The notes under the pieces: generated by a model
Databases searched by the model: none
What the model saw: the letters and a program-made list of their open reading frames with translations, nothing else
Told to the model about the DNA's origin: nothing
Program-made: the position numbers and the translations under genes
Shown: positions 25,409-37,000 of the stretch, in pieces
Position numbering within the stretch: the stretch's first letter is position 1
How the letters are laid out: every line of letters begins with the position of its first letter
Source of the DNA: Trichostrongylus colubriformis
Taxonomy: Eukaryota > Nematoda > Chromadorea > Rhabditida > Trichostrongylidae
DNA length: 64,000 nt
Reading direction: 5' to 3'
Assembly (NCBI GenBank): GCA_963978905.1
Contig: OZ022260.1
Span: 47,699,551-47,763,550, forward strand

Positions 25409-26214
25409 AATAATGGTAGTATATATTAGGTGAGATATAGCCGCGCAAAAATGAGAGCCCCCACCCCCAACAACAAGCACCAAAACCAGATCGTTACTGT
25501 CCCATAATAGTAACAGTGGATGATCCACTCCGTTTGACTCATCAAAGTTTTACAGACATGAAAAAACTTCTAAAAAATTCGAGTGAAGCTGCAACTGAAG
25601 AAATGCAAGTGCGAGAAGTTATCCTAGTAAAATTCAGTGCACGTCACAAATAGCTTTTGTAAAACAACCTACCATTGTCGCGTGTGACTACACACTAAAG
25701 GTGGCTACCGCAACTTCACGCCTGATTCAGCTACTCGGGTGCGCTCTTATCGAAGAGGCCGGCTGAATTCTTGCTAGGCAGGAACTAACATGACTATTAC
25801 TTAATGAAATTCGAGTGAGAACCGGAATGCAGTTCTTTTTTTTCAACTCCCCGAGATCCTTGAAATAGTGAAGCTCAAAGGGGTAAAGGGGAGGAGCAGA
25901 AGTGCTTTATACCGCGGAATTCCTTTCCTACTGAGCTTCCGTAAAAGTCGCATCTCCTGGCTCTTGAGGATTTCTTCGTATCCCCCCTCCCCCACCAGAA
26001 CTAGCTTGCTTTGATTATGCTGGAATGCGAATTTAGGATTTAGACGCATTGGCTTGAAATACACCGTCTCATATCCGTCAAGCGTTGGTACCTACTTTTT
26101 ATACCCAGTGATTACACAATAGACTCAGCTATGCGCGCGTCTGAGAATGAGAAGGTATTAGAATGGGAAGGCATTATTTAGTTCGCGATTCAAGCGTTCA
26201 CGTGGATCGCAAAA

Positions 26215-26375
26215 TCGCGAAGTTGACGGCGGCCGAATCGGCTAATCGCCTGGTCGCCTAATCGCTTGGTCGATATGCAATAAATGTTTCTGCTGCGCCT
26301 AATCGCTCAACGATTCAGTATATCATTCATTTTGCCCAGACGCCTAATCGTCTGATCGCCTAGAACACATGCGCG
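26215..26375. repeat. Degenerate short direct repeat around CGCCTAATCG
   Basis: The motif CGCCTAATCG and close variants (GGCTAATCGCCTGGTCGCC, CGCCTAATCGCTTGGTCG, GCGCCTAATCGCTC, CGCCTAATCGTCTGATCGCC) recur about six or seven times within 160 bp. The left flank, GCAAAATCGCGAAGTTGACG, matches one end of the inverted-repeat element at 61106. Confidence 0.
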
Positions 26376-26990
26376 ATCGCGAACTTTGAACACTCCGAAC
26401 ACTGCCGAAGAGAAGGTGATGCACTGGCTCTAATTGCAAGATCCATGCCACGTTCAGCGTCACCATATGCCTCCTACGTTCTTCAATGAATTGGTTGCAA
26501 ATACTGAAGTTGAAGAATAAACAATAGACGATGCCGCAAACGAGGGTGGTCCCTTCCCTACGAAATTGATGATAACTCCTTCGCTGAGACCACACAGAAG
26601 TCAGAGGTGAAAAATAAAGGTCTGAAGTATATCGCTAGAGAAAAGCGATTATCACCCTATAACGCGATACGTAATTTAAGCAGCTAACTTAGAAAGCGCC
26701 TTCACATTACATCGCGATTTTGAATGTAAGGGCATGAATCTGAGCAGATGCTAAGAGGCTGTGAGTATAAACGCGCATTCAAATCTCTCATACTATCCTA
26801 AACTCTCACTACCATGAGGCTTGCATTATTCCAAAAAGCTCCGCTAGAAAACCGCAGCATATAAAATCAAGCATGAAGATACTGTATTTATGCACGGTAC
26901 GCAAGTACACAAATACTGCAGGTGTTTTCAACATTGATGCACTTTCAGTGACCTGCATGTACACGGGACAGATAGCTGTTGATGGGCTCC

Positions 26991-27744
26991 ATGTTAACAT
27001 CGACGGTGAAGTATACTGTAAGTGGTTTATTTTAATTCTTTCACTGCTAGAAATTGTATAACCATCCTTTCCTTTTAGGCGACTGTCGCTCAAGCTCGTA
27101 CTCCACTGATCAAGTTCATTGGTGCACGACTGCCTAGACCGGATTTCTCAAAGTAAACTTCTTTGTATACACTTTTTCTCTCCTTTTGCATCTCTTCTCT
27201 TTCTTCTAATTTGCTGAAAGCTCCTTTTTAGGGTGGTTTCGGGTCCGATTCCATCGCCACCCATTCCTCCTCCACCAGGTTCGCTAAAGGTTTTTATTCT
27301 GCCTCTATCTTTTCTGAAAAAACATTGAGCTGTACAGTTCCATTGTCATCATTCATTACAATTTTAGCGGCGTCAGCAACTATTGGTGGAAGTGAACAAA
27401 AAGGTCGTGGAACTGTGACGATCACCGAAGACCAGCTTCCTCCACAGTTTCGCCGCCCTCTGATCGACCAAGAAGAATGTGATGCCATAAATGTCAGTTT
27501 TTTAGTAGTTCTAGCAATTACGTGTTTAGCGACCCTCTAATCTGTGTTTCTCCTGAGTTCGGCCCCGTTGTCATTGACAACGTGAAGGGTGGGTGGACTC
27601 TTGGCTAACTCGCTCAAGCATATTTACAGGTTTTTTGTTTACTGCGCCTTTTCATATTGGCTGTTTTGCGTTATTTACTTTCTTCATTATATCCTAGAAT
27701 TATATGGTACGCTTATTCAGGCTGGTGGAGCCTATGGTTTGTAG
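26991..27744 (+). CDS. mrps-36: KGD4/MRPS36, alpha-ketoglutarate dehydrogenase adaptor subunit
   Basis: Small mitochondrial protein that links the E3 subunit to the 2-oxoglutarate dehydrogenase complex; it was earlier called ribosomal protein S36. Five exons join perfectly: 26991-27017, 27079-27152, 27232-27278, 27368-27492 and 27721-27744, 297 nt in all, for 98 residues plus TAG. The N-terminus MLTSTVKYTATVAQ is basic and targeting-like, followed by ARTPLIKFIGARLPRP (human PHTPLIRFPDRR). A proline-rich linker follows, then EDQLPPQFRRPLIDQEECD (human TLPQKYRRKLVSQEEMEFI), ending NAGGAYGL. All introns use GT-AG and every phase matches. An AATAAA at 27874-27879 marks the probable 3' end. The next gene starts 287 bp downstream on the same strand. 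Confidence 0.
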
Positions 27745-28031
27745 GATCGCCGCTGATTGCATTTGCCACACCTGTCGTCAAGCACCACTGATTGCTCGAT
27801 TAATTTGCTTTAGCACATAGAGATTGTATAGGGACTATGAATTAGGCATATGATATATTTTGTGATGGTATCTAATAAATTTTATGATTTGTTTCTTCTC
27901 TTGAGAATTTCGATGTGCGGATATTCACAATACAGTATCTTATCGGAAGCTAGTCGTGGAATCCAGCTTTATTAGAAGTTTTCGTTTTTAGAAATGAGGT
28001 CTATTTCGTATTCCGGTTAGTTTCTCTACCA

Positions 28032-31000
28032 ATGTCGGACAAAAATGTGCTCCATGGATCGGGTACCGCGAAAGAAAGGTACTGAGCTCTCTGTGATTTC
28101 AGTGTTTGAATATATGTAATTATTTGTTGCAGAGATCTGTTACCTTTGGTACACTCACTCGTTGAAGCATGTACATCAAAAGGTGTGGAGGAGCAACGGA
28201 AGCTGGCAGAATGGTAAGTTTTGCCCATGCTTTTTTCAAAAACCAAAATTGTTTTTGTGCGAAGATCACGTCTTTAATCAAATTCATTGTGTCTTGTCCT
28301 TATATCTGAGGTCGATAAGTATTTTGTTCTTAGTCCTTTGTTTTGGAAAGGAAATGATGAACATTCCTTATCTTTCTGAAATCATTGGTGTAACATTTTT
28401 TGATGTGCCAGGTGTGCTAATATATATTTGTTGTTCATGTTTTTTTTTGCGGGCCGCTTTGTTAAAAACACTAGTGATTATCGTGATAGTGAGTACCGAC
28501 GGTAGATTTCTGAAGCGGAATGCTGATTTCCTCTTATCATTGGACGGTTCGGATGTTTACCATAGGGTCACGCGTAACGTAAGGGCATTTGTAGCCAACG
28601 ACATGGATAAATGAGTAGTGAAAAGGGTCACTACACTCATCGGTTGATCATCTGAGCGAATTGACGAATAAACGAATATGCAAAAGGGATGAGATACGTA
28701 GAACTCTGCCCTTCTCACGAATAGTTTTGTTTATCGTTCACTATGAACAGTGCCCGGTTCTATACATATCTGAGACGACAAAAATGTTGTGTGGGGTGGA
28801 ACTTCTCCTGCTGAAAAACCTCTAACTAACCTAGACCCTAGTTTTAAGATGAGCATACAGTCGTGCATGGGTGATTAGCTCGTCCACGTCTGTTTTCCTC
28901 ATTAGAATTCATCACAGTGCTGCAACGTGTGCTTCGATGGCAACGAATGCATCACAAACCTACAGAAAATCTTTGTGGTTCCCGCTGCGTCGCTTCACGT
29001 TGCAGTGAATTCAGCTTTTTTGATTGCAGATTTCAAAGCACATTCACGAAAAACGTGGAGCGGGCTTTGCGACCTATTTGAGGTCATGCCTCCCCCTTTG
29101 TTGTTTTTGCGAGTGGCCTGAGCGTGGTACCTTCTCATCTCGCTTCTTTCCGTCTCTTTTGTGATCTCTCACCAAACATTCGAATGCTTTTTTCCTTTCT
29201 TCTTTATTTGTGAGTCATTTAGCATCTTTTATTTGATTTTGAGTACGATGTTCGCACGAGATTGTCGTTCAATGTGCGTTCAAATCTTACCTTCCTCACA
29301 ATTAGACTGTTAAAAACCATTTGTTCTATAATATTTTTGCACTTCGTGAAATCTTCTTAAGTTCTGTTCGATATTGGCATGAAGCAGGAAGGATTGGTCG
29401 CTCTGGTGTGAAATGGTGCAGCGTTATGTTTTGATAGGAGCGTTTAAAGGAGAGCGAGGCTATCAGAGTACAAACACCTTCCACATAAGAAAGAAAACAT
29501 AGTCGAAGTTTTGACGTCGACAAGGAGAAACATGTTGGGCTAAGTGTCGTCTCAAAAATACCGTATGAGGGTGCCGTACATTATAAAGTGCTGCATGTAA
29601 CTTATTCCCTTTCTGAAATCCGCTATGATAGGTTTATGTCGATCTTATATGCACCACAGCAAGGCCCATTGTTGTGCTAACATTGTTTAGGGTTTTTTTG
29701 ACTTTTTTTTATTATCCTCAACTTGACGAGCACCCGCGAATCACTGTGGGATCATAAGTTGTTGCTCCCAGCGCCATCATCTCAAGTATGGGTTGGTATG
29801 GATTTAGTCGCAACAGCGTGATCAACTCTGCTTGTGTGCCGGCTTTTTAGGGATTCACAGGGAAAATGACGTGTTCTCGTAGTCTGGATAATTATGGAGT
29901 ACCTGTTTCGCGCCACTCTGCGCATGAAAGTGTATTTGCATTCAGTTTGAGCCGGGCGTGGACACCAAGCGCGGACACGTCGTCATCCTTTACTTACTAT
30001 GTTTCGAAGAAACACTCATCCGATGGTGATCATATGAGGACTCTACTGAGAGCTATCGAGGTACGCTGATTCTTTTGCACGAAGAAATTTTCAGTGATCT
30101 GTCGGGTTGGCACCGCTTGGGGCTACTTGTCTATGTAGGGGTGCAGGTCGATTCTTTCGAAGCCTTATTGGGTGCCACGTTTTAGCAAGTGACTTGGAGA
30201 ATAGGACTGACTCTAGCTTGCTGCGCTCGCCTTATTTAATGGCGAAGAGCACGTGGTCCTTAAGAGGTCCTAAAACTTACAGAGGTACAGTAGATTTCAA
30301 GTGGCGACGTAGATCAACGCGTAGTAAGTGAGGTGAGGGGGAATAACAGTTACAACGCGATAACTTAATTACGTAGCAGTGCTGCCCCATCTACATAATA
30401 GATACATACGTAGGTAAGATCATGTATAGGTAATAGAACAAGTATACATAGTATTTATAGATCAGTTTTAAGATGTGCAACGATGATTCCTGCCTCTTGT
30501 TGTTATGCAAGTTCATTCAAGCTCTGATCAACACTGGCTCTATGAAAGGTTTGCTGAATAGTACTCTCTTAAACTTCTGGTGATATTTCGTGTTTTGATG
30601 TTGGTTGCAATTCTTTACCACTTGGGCTAGCGCTCACTACTGCGCGCGTAACTTAATGGGCGGTCGATCTAATTTGCTATTTTCTATAAATTTACTCAGT
30701 ACCCATTACCCATCACGCTCCGCCCATTCTGGGCGCGTCCTCGATCATTTTGGGTGTGTTTAAGATAGCCTGGACGTTGGTCATTTCTAGCGATTTTTTC
30801 TTGGTCTCAAGGATGCGTTGTGACCTAGTTATGAGTATTTGTTGTGCGATCCGCGCACTCGGGGTGCGCTCTGCCCATTGCTTCCAGGCATTTTTCAGAA
30901 ACTCATTCTTCACCTTAATCCATCTTTTCCCCCAAATTTGGGTCGTATTGGAAACCCAATTAATAGTTTCGATTTGAGAGAGAAACATTCCAGTGCACGC

Positions 31001-34000
31001 TCCGCCCACCGTAGGTGGTGCTTAACTTAGTACATGTGAGCTCTTTGCTTCTTGTTCCATGTCCTACCTATCCCAAACCTGCCCACATCTCCACAGCTTG
31101 TTTTTCACGTGACATCCAACTCCGCCCACCACCACAAATGCTCCGCCCGCTTGTCCAGGATTCTTTCGCCCCTATGTTGGGTCATATGGGAACTGAATTA
31201 GCGACTTTCGATCCGAAAAGGGAACATTTCGCCGCGCGCCCCGCTCGCCATGGACGGAACTTAACTGCGTCCGTGTGTGCTCTTTACTCTTGTCCCATGC
31301 CCTGCCCACCCCAGACTTGTCCCCGTTCCCACAGGTAGTTTTCCATGTTGTGGAAACGAGTTAATTTCGTGGCATACAGGGACGGAGGACGGAGGGATAA
31401 ACAGACGAGGTGTTTCATATATCGTAGGTATTATTATCATGGTTATAGTCACATGTTTTCAGCCAGGCAAAGAAGACATCGTAAATTGATCAAAGCCGAC
31501 GCAACTTCGTCCCTCATACGTACCCTGAGGTACAGGCTTAAAGAGATGTTGCCCAGAAAGGACAGCGAAAAGAGGGAACATCATGATGAACCGAGCACGA
31601 TGACGGAGCACGCTGATGACACCGTTGCAGAGCTAGTCCTAGTTGTTGGAGCGAAGGGTGGGTACTCATGGTTTGGAATCTACATACTTTTTTGCTCTCA
31701 ACTGTGCAGTATCAGGAAATTCGCATTGCACAAGGGAGTTTCAGACTTTGAAGGCGAAATTATAGATGTCATGGCAGATGCATCAAAGATAGTCATAGAT
31801 CTAGATCTTAGATCATCACAAATCATAAATGCTAAATTCATAAGGGGACATTGTGTAGTGAAGTGCGCGCTTTCGGCTTTCTAAGCAGGCGCTTCGACTG
31901 ACAGCAGACTCCTGCTGGTAAACCTTTCCGAAGCGGACGCTTCATTTATCTGCGTACCCCTACCACGTGTTACAGATACGGATGCCTCGAATTTCGCAAA
32001 ATTCGCAAAGGTCAGCGGAGAAAACACGCTTCCCGTTTCGCGGGTTTGGGCCAGTTCACTTTATTTTATTCACAACCCAGCACCTAGTGATTTCCATTCT
32101 CCGATTAATTTATAGCCTCTGTTGCCCTTATTTTGAAAATTAGGACACTAATGTCCTCGCGCCTGTGCAACATTCGTCGTGAATATTTCTTGGGGCATTG
32201 TGTGAAATTTGAGAATTTAGTTTTCTCTAGCTTGCTTTCACTTACGAATCAGCCCAATTGCTTCCAGCCAGTACGTACATGCACTTAGTCAAGGAAAAGT
32301 TCTTTCTATAAATTAACGACCATATAGCACTTATCCTTGTGCCTTCAGTATACCCTGACTCATTATCTAATTTTGCATGAAATGAAAAGTGTGCTGTCCT
32401 CAGTTCCAACCCTTGTCACACAACTTTTCTTTCAGATTGTCGGCTATCGCTGAAGATTCGGGTCGGAGGAGTGCTGCAGCTGTTATGCACTATCGTTGCG
32501 AGTAATTGTGAGAATCCTCTTAGTCCCACCATGGCGAAGCTTCTATGTCGCTCTGTTCGATCGCGTAAGTTATTAAACTGTCACATTACTGATAGTTTGT
32601 TAGCTAGATTGCGAGAGAGGGGGTGCCATTTTTTCCTTTCCCATAACTAACCGTGCGAATTTCGCTCCACATCCTTCTGGAGTGGAAGGTTCAATTCCAG
32701 GGATAAAGTATTTCCAGTTTTTCACTTTTCCTTACCCCTCCCAGCGCCTTTAAGCTAGTCCGTGTAGGGTCTCACTGTAAAATACTAGCATTCGTTGAGA
32801 AGTATTGTGAGAATTTATTATGAATTATTAAGCGAGGAATGCACAACTGGCTGGTCGTCATAAAGGATTTGCTGCTCGTCTGTTGAAACGAATATCTTCG
32901 CTGAAAAGTGAAGATTCGGATCAGTGTCTTCTTCTGGCTCGATATCTCGAAGTTCTCTATTTTGTTGCCAAAAACAGTAAGTCCTATTCAGTCTGGAATA
33001 GTTTGCGAAGTGATGGGCATTCATCCACTATATACATATCAAACCAGTTGGCTGGCGCATACTAAAGTAGTTACATCATGGGCATCAGTGGGTCGGTCGG
33101 AAGTGCCTTTTTTATCAATTTGCTTGGTACTCATTACCACATCACACCCCGCCCATTGCGAGCCGTTTTTCTCTCATTTCAAGTGATTTTATGATAACAT
33201 TGACATTGGTCACTTCTGTCGATTTTTTCCTACTGTCAGGGCTGCGATGGAACCGGGTTATAAATTTTTGTTGTACGCACCCGCACTCAGGGGGGTGCTC
33301 CGTCCACTCTTCCTAGGATTCTTCCCTGACTTGCAGAAACTCATCGTAGAGCTGAATCCATCGTCTTTCCACGTTTGGGTCATATTGCAGCCCAATTTGC
33401 AATACTCGGTGTGTAATCGCAACATTCCAATGAACGCTCCGCCCATCGGGGGCAGGATCAGCTTGGTTTTTTTATTTACTTATTGTTCCCAGCCCTGCCC
33501 ATCCCAAGCTTTTCCCTATCTCGCAGGTCTTTTCTATATAACACCTAATTTCGTGACAGACAGATGGGCGGACGTACAGACAGACGAAGCGTTTTACATA
33601 TAGTAGGGATGCTTCGTCTGTCTGCCCTTCCGTCTATCACGATTAGACATAACATGAAACCAGCTGTGTAAATGGGGTCATGTCTAGGATGGGCAGTGCA
33701 CGGTACAAGAAATATGGAGCACACATGGGCCTAGTTTAGCTCCGCCAACAATGAGCGGAACATGATTTGGTTTTTTGTATTCGATTTGATTTTTTGTGAA
33801 TTTGAATAAAAAAGAAATTCTAATCGACCAACTGACGCCCATGATGTTACGCGCGCAGTAGTGTGCGCTAGCCCAACTGGGGGATAGGACCCTTCACCAT
33901 AGGCTTACATGACTAGTGATGCCCAGCGGTCACTTGCTACACATGACAGCTGACGGAGTTGTTGGAAGGCGCGAAGGCTCCTAATAGTGCCGTTTTCTTG

Positions 34001-37000
34001 CAAGGAAAAAGCGTTTTCACCTCCATTGTCGTTATAATTGTTTATTATTAAATAATTATTATAAATAATTAAAAATTAAAATTACATTAAATTAAATAAT
34101 TAAAAATTAAAATTACAAATTATAATTATAATTATTAATTATAAATAAATGAATAAATAATCACCCTTCTATGAGTTTGGTACTTTTTGATTTCTAGGGT
34201 GTTTGCTTTTTTACTGGAATTTCCTGGGCTTGGAGGAAATATAACAGAAGTTTTCAGATTGCCATAGATTTCGCTAGATTTATGGGTCTTATTAAAATTT
34301 CTCCATTTCAGAGAAGGCTCGTATTCTGCTCATCAATGAAAATGTTATCGACTACCTTATACCACTCCTTGAGCGACATTGCTCCTTGACTAGTTCATCG
34401 GAACCCTCAAATATTGTCGATATCCATATTGAAATCTGTCTGATCACCCTCGCTATTCTCAGGTTACTCTGCAACAACAGTGAGTTTTCTTCATTTTGTT
34501 TGTCCAGCAGACACCACACCACTGTTTTTATTTTCGAACGAGCCAAAGAGCAGCTGGTCTCTCGTAACGTGCTATTCCTCTGTGAGCGTATCATGAATGA
34601 GCTCGAAAAGCGAAGTGTTCATAACTCTGATGCCATCACACACTTACAGGTACTATTCCTACAATCTTTTACTTTTGGATGTTTTTTTTCACCACTTGTT
34701 CAATCGCTATTTTGTAGATGATCGTTTACAAGTGCAGAGCCTTATCGTCATTTTTATTTATTCTCTAATCTCCATTCATTTCTTCCCATATTCCCATTAT
34801 CTCAGATGGTGGGCACAAAAAGTATTAAATCGTAACCCCATGCACCAAGATGAACAGCTGGTGTTGAATGTTTAAGTAATGTGCCTCCGGAGCTTGATTT
34901 AATAGTTTTGTCAGCTGCTAAGATTCATGAGCATATAGTTGTTGATAAGCAGTTAGAGTTCATCAAGAAACTCCAAATACTGATGAAGTACGTCAAAAAT
35001 ATATGCAACTACTTTATTTGAACATTTCGTCATCTGAGTGGGTCTAATAAAATCTCGGCACAGGATTTGTAACTCGCAGAACGGCTCCTTCAAATGTTGC
35101 GTATTGGAAGAAATCATTGAAAAAAATGCTGCATTTAAAGGTAAAAACAAGGGGGGAGGGGTGGGGAGTTGGTTGGTGTAAAAATGACTTCCGCCGCAAC
35201 AGCAATTATTTCTTATTGAAGCGTGACTGTCCATTCATTTCTTCCCATATTCCCATTATCTCAGATGGTGGGCACAAAAAGTATTAAATCGTAACCCCAT
35301 GCACCAAGATGAACAGCTGGTGTTGAATGTTTAAGTAATGTGCCTCCGGAGCTTGATTTAATGGTTTTGTCAGCTGCTAAGATTCATGAGCATATAGTTG
35401 TTGATAAGCAGTTAGAGTTCATCAAGAAGCTCCAAATACTGATAAAGTCCTGGCTCCGTCGTCCCGCATCCTGGTAGTTAGCCAGGATGCGGGACGACGG
35501 AGCCAGGACGAGTTAGCCATTTATTGGATGCGAACCTGTACCACCTCAAATGTACTTCTCAGTCGTTACAATGCAGCTTTTGGCTGGACCGCTGCAAAAG
35601 GGCCATACAGAACGTCCCCAACGTATGCAAGAAGCTACTACATGGATACGAAGGGTAGAAATCAGCCCAGCGTGAATCCACCTGCGTCTCAGGGAAAGTA
35701 CATGGTGGTTCTGATCATGTTTTTCAATGCAAAGAGAACGCAAAATTTCCTCTCAGGAGGTCAAACTACACCTTTGGACAAAATTTGAGCAAGTTTGGTG
35801 ATCCACTCCAGTTTGGTGCCGACGCAGTTCCTCGCCAAACGAATGTCATATTCGTCCCGTGTAAATTAGCAAGGTGTTATCTAATCCAGAGCACTGCGAG
35901 TAGTCTAAACTGAGATATTAGCTCGACAATATCGATTGAGGTTGAGTGCCAACTAAATTTTGTTAAACCGTGATCAAAAAGGCAGCGTTTAGGAGTGAAA
36001 TGAGAAAGCAGCCAAAAATGCTTGGTGGTATGGCACTGTAAAAAAGCACAAATGCAACTCACATGCGATGACAGTTGTTTCTGATCTTTCCACGCTTTTT
36101 CAACGTTTTGAATTTTACCACGAGGAGCCAGTGCCACGACTATCGTAAATCTGAAGGTGCTTATCTCCAGATTGAGCTCATGATATGACGTTCTTGAACA
36201 TATACTATCTACTACGAACATTTAACTTTTATAAACGTTTAACATACTTATCTACTATGAACATTTGATAGTGTTTGTCGGGCGATTCGTCTGTAGGTCT
36301 ATCCGTGGGTTTGCCTGTGGAATTGTCGGTATGTCCGTACGCAAGTGAGTGATTGGATGATAGGACGATAGGGCAAAACAACCGCTCTGAGTAGGGAGGA
36401 ACTGATGGGTGTTGGAATGCCCTTGTAAGGCCATGTTATTGTAGTGATAGCGCCTCATTTTTATAATAACACCTATTTTGTTCTCGCCGTCATTCTGCGG
36501 TGTGCTGACATCGCACTAGGTCTCGGCACACATGGCATGCAACGTATTGGGTTATCGGAGAAGCAGTGTCGTTCAAACTAAACCGATCGCAGAGAGGGTA
36601 ATCATGTAAATGATAACGATTGCAATCTTCTTAGCAAGTCATATCCGGTTCAGACAGCTATCATAAAGCGCGTAGAGGGCCGAAAGCGGATAATGGACCT
36701 TTTCACTACAGAGTAGGCTCTGTCATCTTCGTGACTAATGGGTGACACCAGTGGACGTGTGAATGAGTGTGGATTCGATAAATTTCTGTCTCAGCGAAAA
36801 ATTATTGACATGATGAATGTTGAGACGCGCTAATGACACGTTACTTATTTATGTAGTTAGTGATGAAGTACGTCAAAAATATATGCAACTACTTTATTTG
36901 AACATTTCGTCATCTGAGTGGGTCTAATAAAATCTCGGCACAGGATTTGTAACTCGCAGAACGGCTCCTTCAAATGTTGCGTATTGGAAGAAATCATTGA

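Larger units (their letters stand above)
24403..26990. promoter_or_regulatory. Divergent intergenic region between the tufm-2 and kgd-4 gene series
   Basis: Two oppositely transcribed gene series start at its ends, so both promoters should be here. No TATA box or known element is claimed. The region contains a fold-back element with G/C runs (25158-25408), a G-run near 25004-25015, and a degenerate CGCCTAATCG repeat (26215-26375). Open frames here show no splice or family support. Confidence 0.

Noticed and set aside
31345..31884. 179-codon plus-strand open frame taken as a single gene
   Set aside because: Only the part after the acceptor at about 31466 reads like protein, up to the donor near 31660. 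I treat it as a ccpp-1 exon, not a separate gene; the stretch beyond is uncertain.
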